64,000 nucleotides of DNA from Hymenolepis diminuta (taxonomy: Eukaryota; Platyhelminthes; Cestoda; Cyclophyllidea; Hymenolepididae), in NCBI GenBank assembly GCA_900708905.1, contig CAADRB010000066.1:466709-530708 (forward strand), in the 5' to 3' direction. A model generated the notes under the pieces. It had not been told where the DNA came from and made no database searches. It saw only the letters and a program-made list of their open reading frames with translations. Positions 62,867 to 64,000 of this stretch are shown here, in pieces. The stretch's first letter is position 1. The number at the start of each line of letters is the position of its first letter. The translations under genes and the position numbers were made by a program.

Positions 62867-62894
62867 GGGTAGATGGAGGGGAGGGGGGGGGGGG
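62867..62894 (+). other. Potential G-quadruplex with G12 run
   Basis: GGG, GGGG and an uninterrupted run of 12 G (62883-62894), with short spacers, on the plus strand. It lies about 115 bp upstream of the ORF at 62531-62752 on the minus strand. Confidence 0.7.
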
Positions 62895-62930
62895 AAGGAG
62901 AGGAAACTGAAGTGGGTTTCAAATTAACCA

Positions 62931-64000
62931 CTATGGGATCTTAATTATCTCTACAATAGATGTTTTCATATGCAAATTAGAGGAAAGTGTCTTGCCTCAA
63001 TTTTATAGGGATTAGAGGAGTTTAGAAGGGATTTGTGAGTCGGAGGGTCATCACTCTTGCTCTCTTAATCGTAAATTGCTAAATTTAAACAAAATAAGGA
63101 AGTTTTAATAATAATAACAATAAAATTGAGATTGGAATACAATCTTCTTGTTAGGACTTTAAGATTATTGATATAAATCCTGACGCAGCCTGTTTAATTT
63201 TTCAGAGAACCTCATTTTTTCCATATTCTTCCTAAGATAAGAAATACTGTAACCAAACGATTTCAATTAGAAAGCATAAGTGCGTAAACTATTTTATTAA
63301 TAACTCTGTTTTTGCGCTTAGTTAGGCACTATGTTTCTTGCATGTTTGTCGATTTTCAGATTATTGGATCTTTAAAAACAGTGGAGTTTAGTGCTTTTAG
63401 AAGGCGTATTTTTGCGTATTATTCGCAACTAGTTGCTACGACATTTATAATGAAGAATACGTTTAAATAACTTTATAAGGACAAAGATTAACAAGTTCCA
63501 ATTTAGCCCTCTGGATATCATCTAATAGTTTTTGCTTATTATGAATGCATACGATCGGACAAATTTAGGTTCACTTTGAATTAATTCTATTTGACTCCAT
63601 TACGCTCAGAACGCCTTTGCTAGTCTCAAATAACTGTTCATGCAAAAAGATTGAAACTAAGTAAATTGATATAACTAACCATTTGATTATATCAGCTTGC
63701 CAACAAGCCTTTGATATCAAATCACAAACACTAGGCCTTGATGTATTTAAACATTAAAATGCAATCCCATTACTTTCGAAAAAAGGAGAACTCAATGCTC
63801 TCAGAATTCAGATAAATTGAGACTTAAATTTCGACACTTTCGTGTATATTTCTTTTTAATACCTTCCTTGTTTCACCTCTCACTGAACGATTTTGCCATT
63901 TAGTATATTAAAACGCTATCTCAAGAATACAACTTGTAACAGTTTTTCATTGACATGGGTCATAATGTTAATAAGGATAAAGGGACATTATTTTGATAAA
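62931..64000. other. AT-rich sequence to the window end
   Basis: No gene, repeat or signal recognised. Confidence 0.5.

Noticed and set aside
1..64000. CRISPR arrays, rRNA genes, bacterial operons or phage
   Set aside because: No regularly spaced repeats, no conserved rRNA segments and no prokaryotic gene organisation were seen. Spliced genes and eukaryotic transposons show this is animal nuclear DNA.

Overview
The window reads as AT-rich (about one-third GC by eye) nuclear DNA of an animal. It has spliced genes with GT-AG introns from 76 bp to more than 10 kb, many decayed transposable elements, and one scaffold gap of 265 N. The TALE homeobox protein, the protocadherin-like receptor, a Ty3/gypsy element resembling the CsRn1 group and a cut-and-paste mariner together suggest a metazoan, most likely a parasitic flatworm. 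That assignment is inference. The species cannot be fixed from the sequence alone.

Layout. Positions 1-1943 hold intergenic DNA with, at most, the 3' tail of a plus-strand gene (3-101) and a weak minus-strand ORF. Positions 1944-23703 hold one complete minus-strand PBX/extradenticle gene of seven coding exons, 384 codons plus stop. All six junctions keep frame when I splice them by eye. Its introns carry a degenerate LTR retrotransposon (4231-8675, intron 5), a mariner transposon with its middle masked by N (14183-15413, intron 4) and several dispersed repeats. Positions 23704-33235 are intergenic. Positions 33236-34440 hold a decayed LINE with endonuclease and reverse-transcriptase traces. 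Positions 34441-38620 are intergenic, with a near-identical copy of a repeat also found in PBX intron 4.

Positions 38758-52603 hold the 3' six coding exons of a minus-strand protocadherin-like receptor: the end of one cadherin repeat, a last cadherin repeat, one membrane helix and a cytoplasmic tail of about 325 residues ending in a class I PDZ ligand. Its 5' exons were not found and should lie above 52603, inside or beyond this window. In its last intron, on the same strand, is a GC-raised segment (40952-41373) with a signal-peptide ORF. It may be an unannotated nested secreted-peptide gene or an alternative terminal exon. Positions 52604-64000 have no gene I can name, but hold three GC-raised islands (about 55.9-56.25 kb, 59.0-59.5 kb, 62.3-62.9 kb) that could be first exons or promoters.

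How the genes relate: PBX is a nuclear cofactor for Hox proteins, and the cadherin is a cell-surface adhesion or signalling receptor. They are neighbours in the same orientation. Nothing in the sequence ties them into one pathway. Repeat families link distant parts of the window: family A/B/C at 17.0, 35.7 and 56.4 kb; a SINE-like family at 2.9, 24.9 and 60.7 kb; and several two-copy families.
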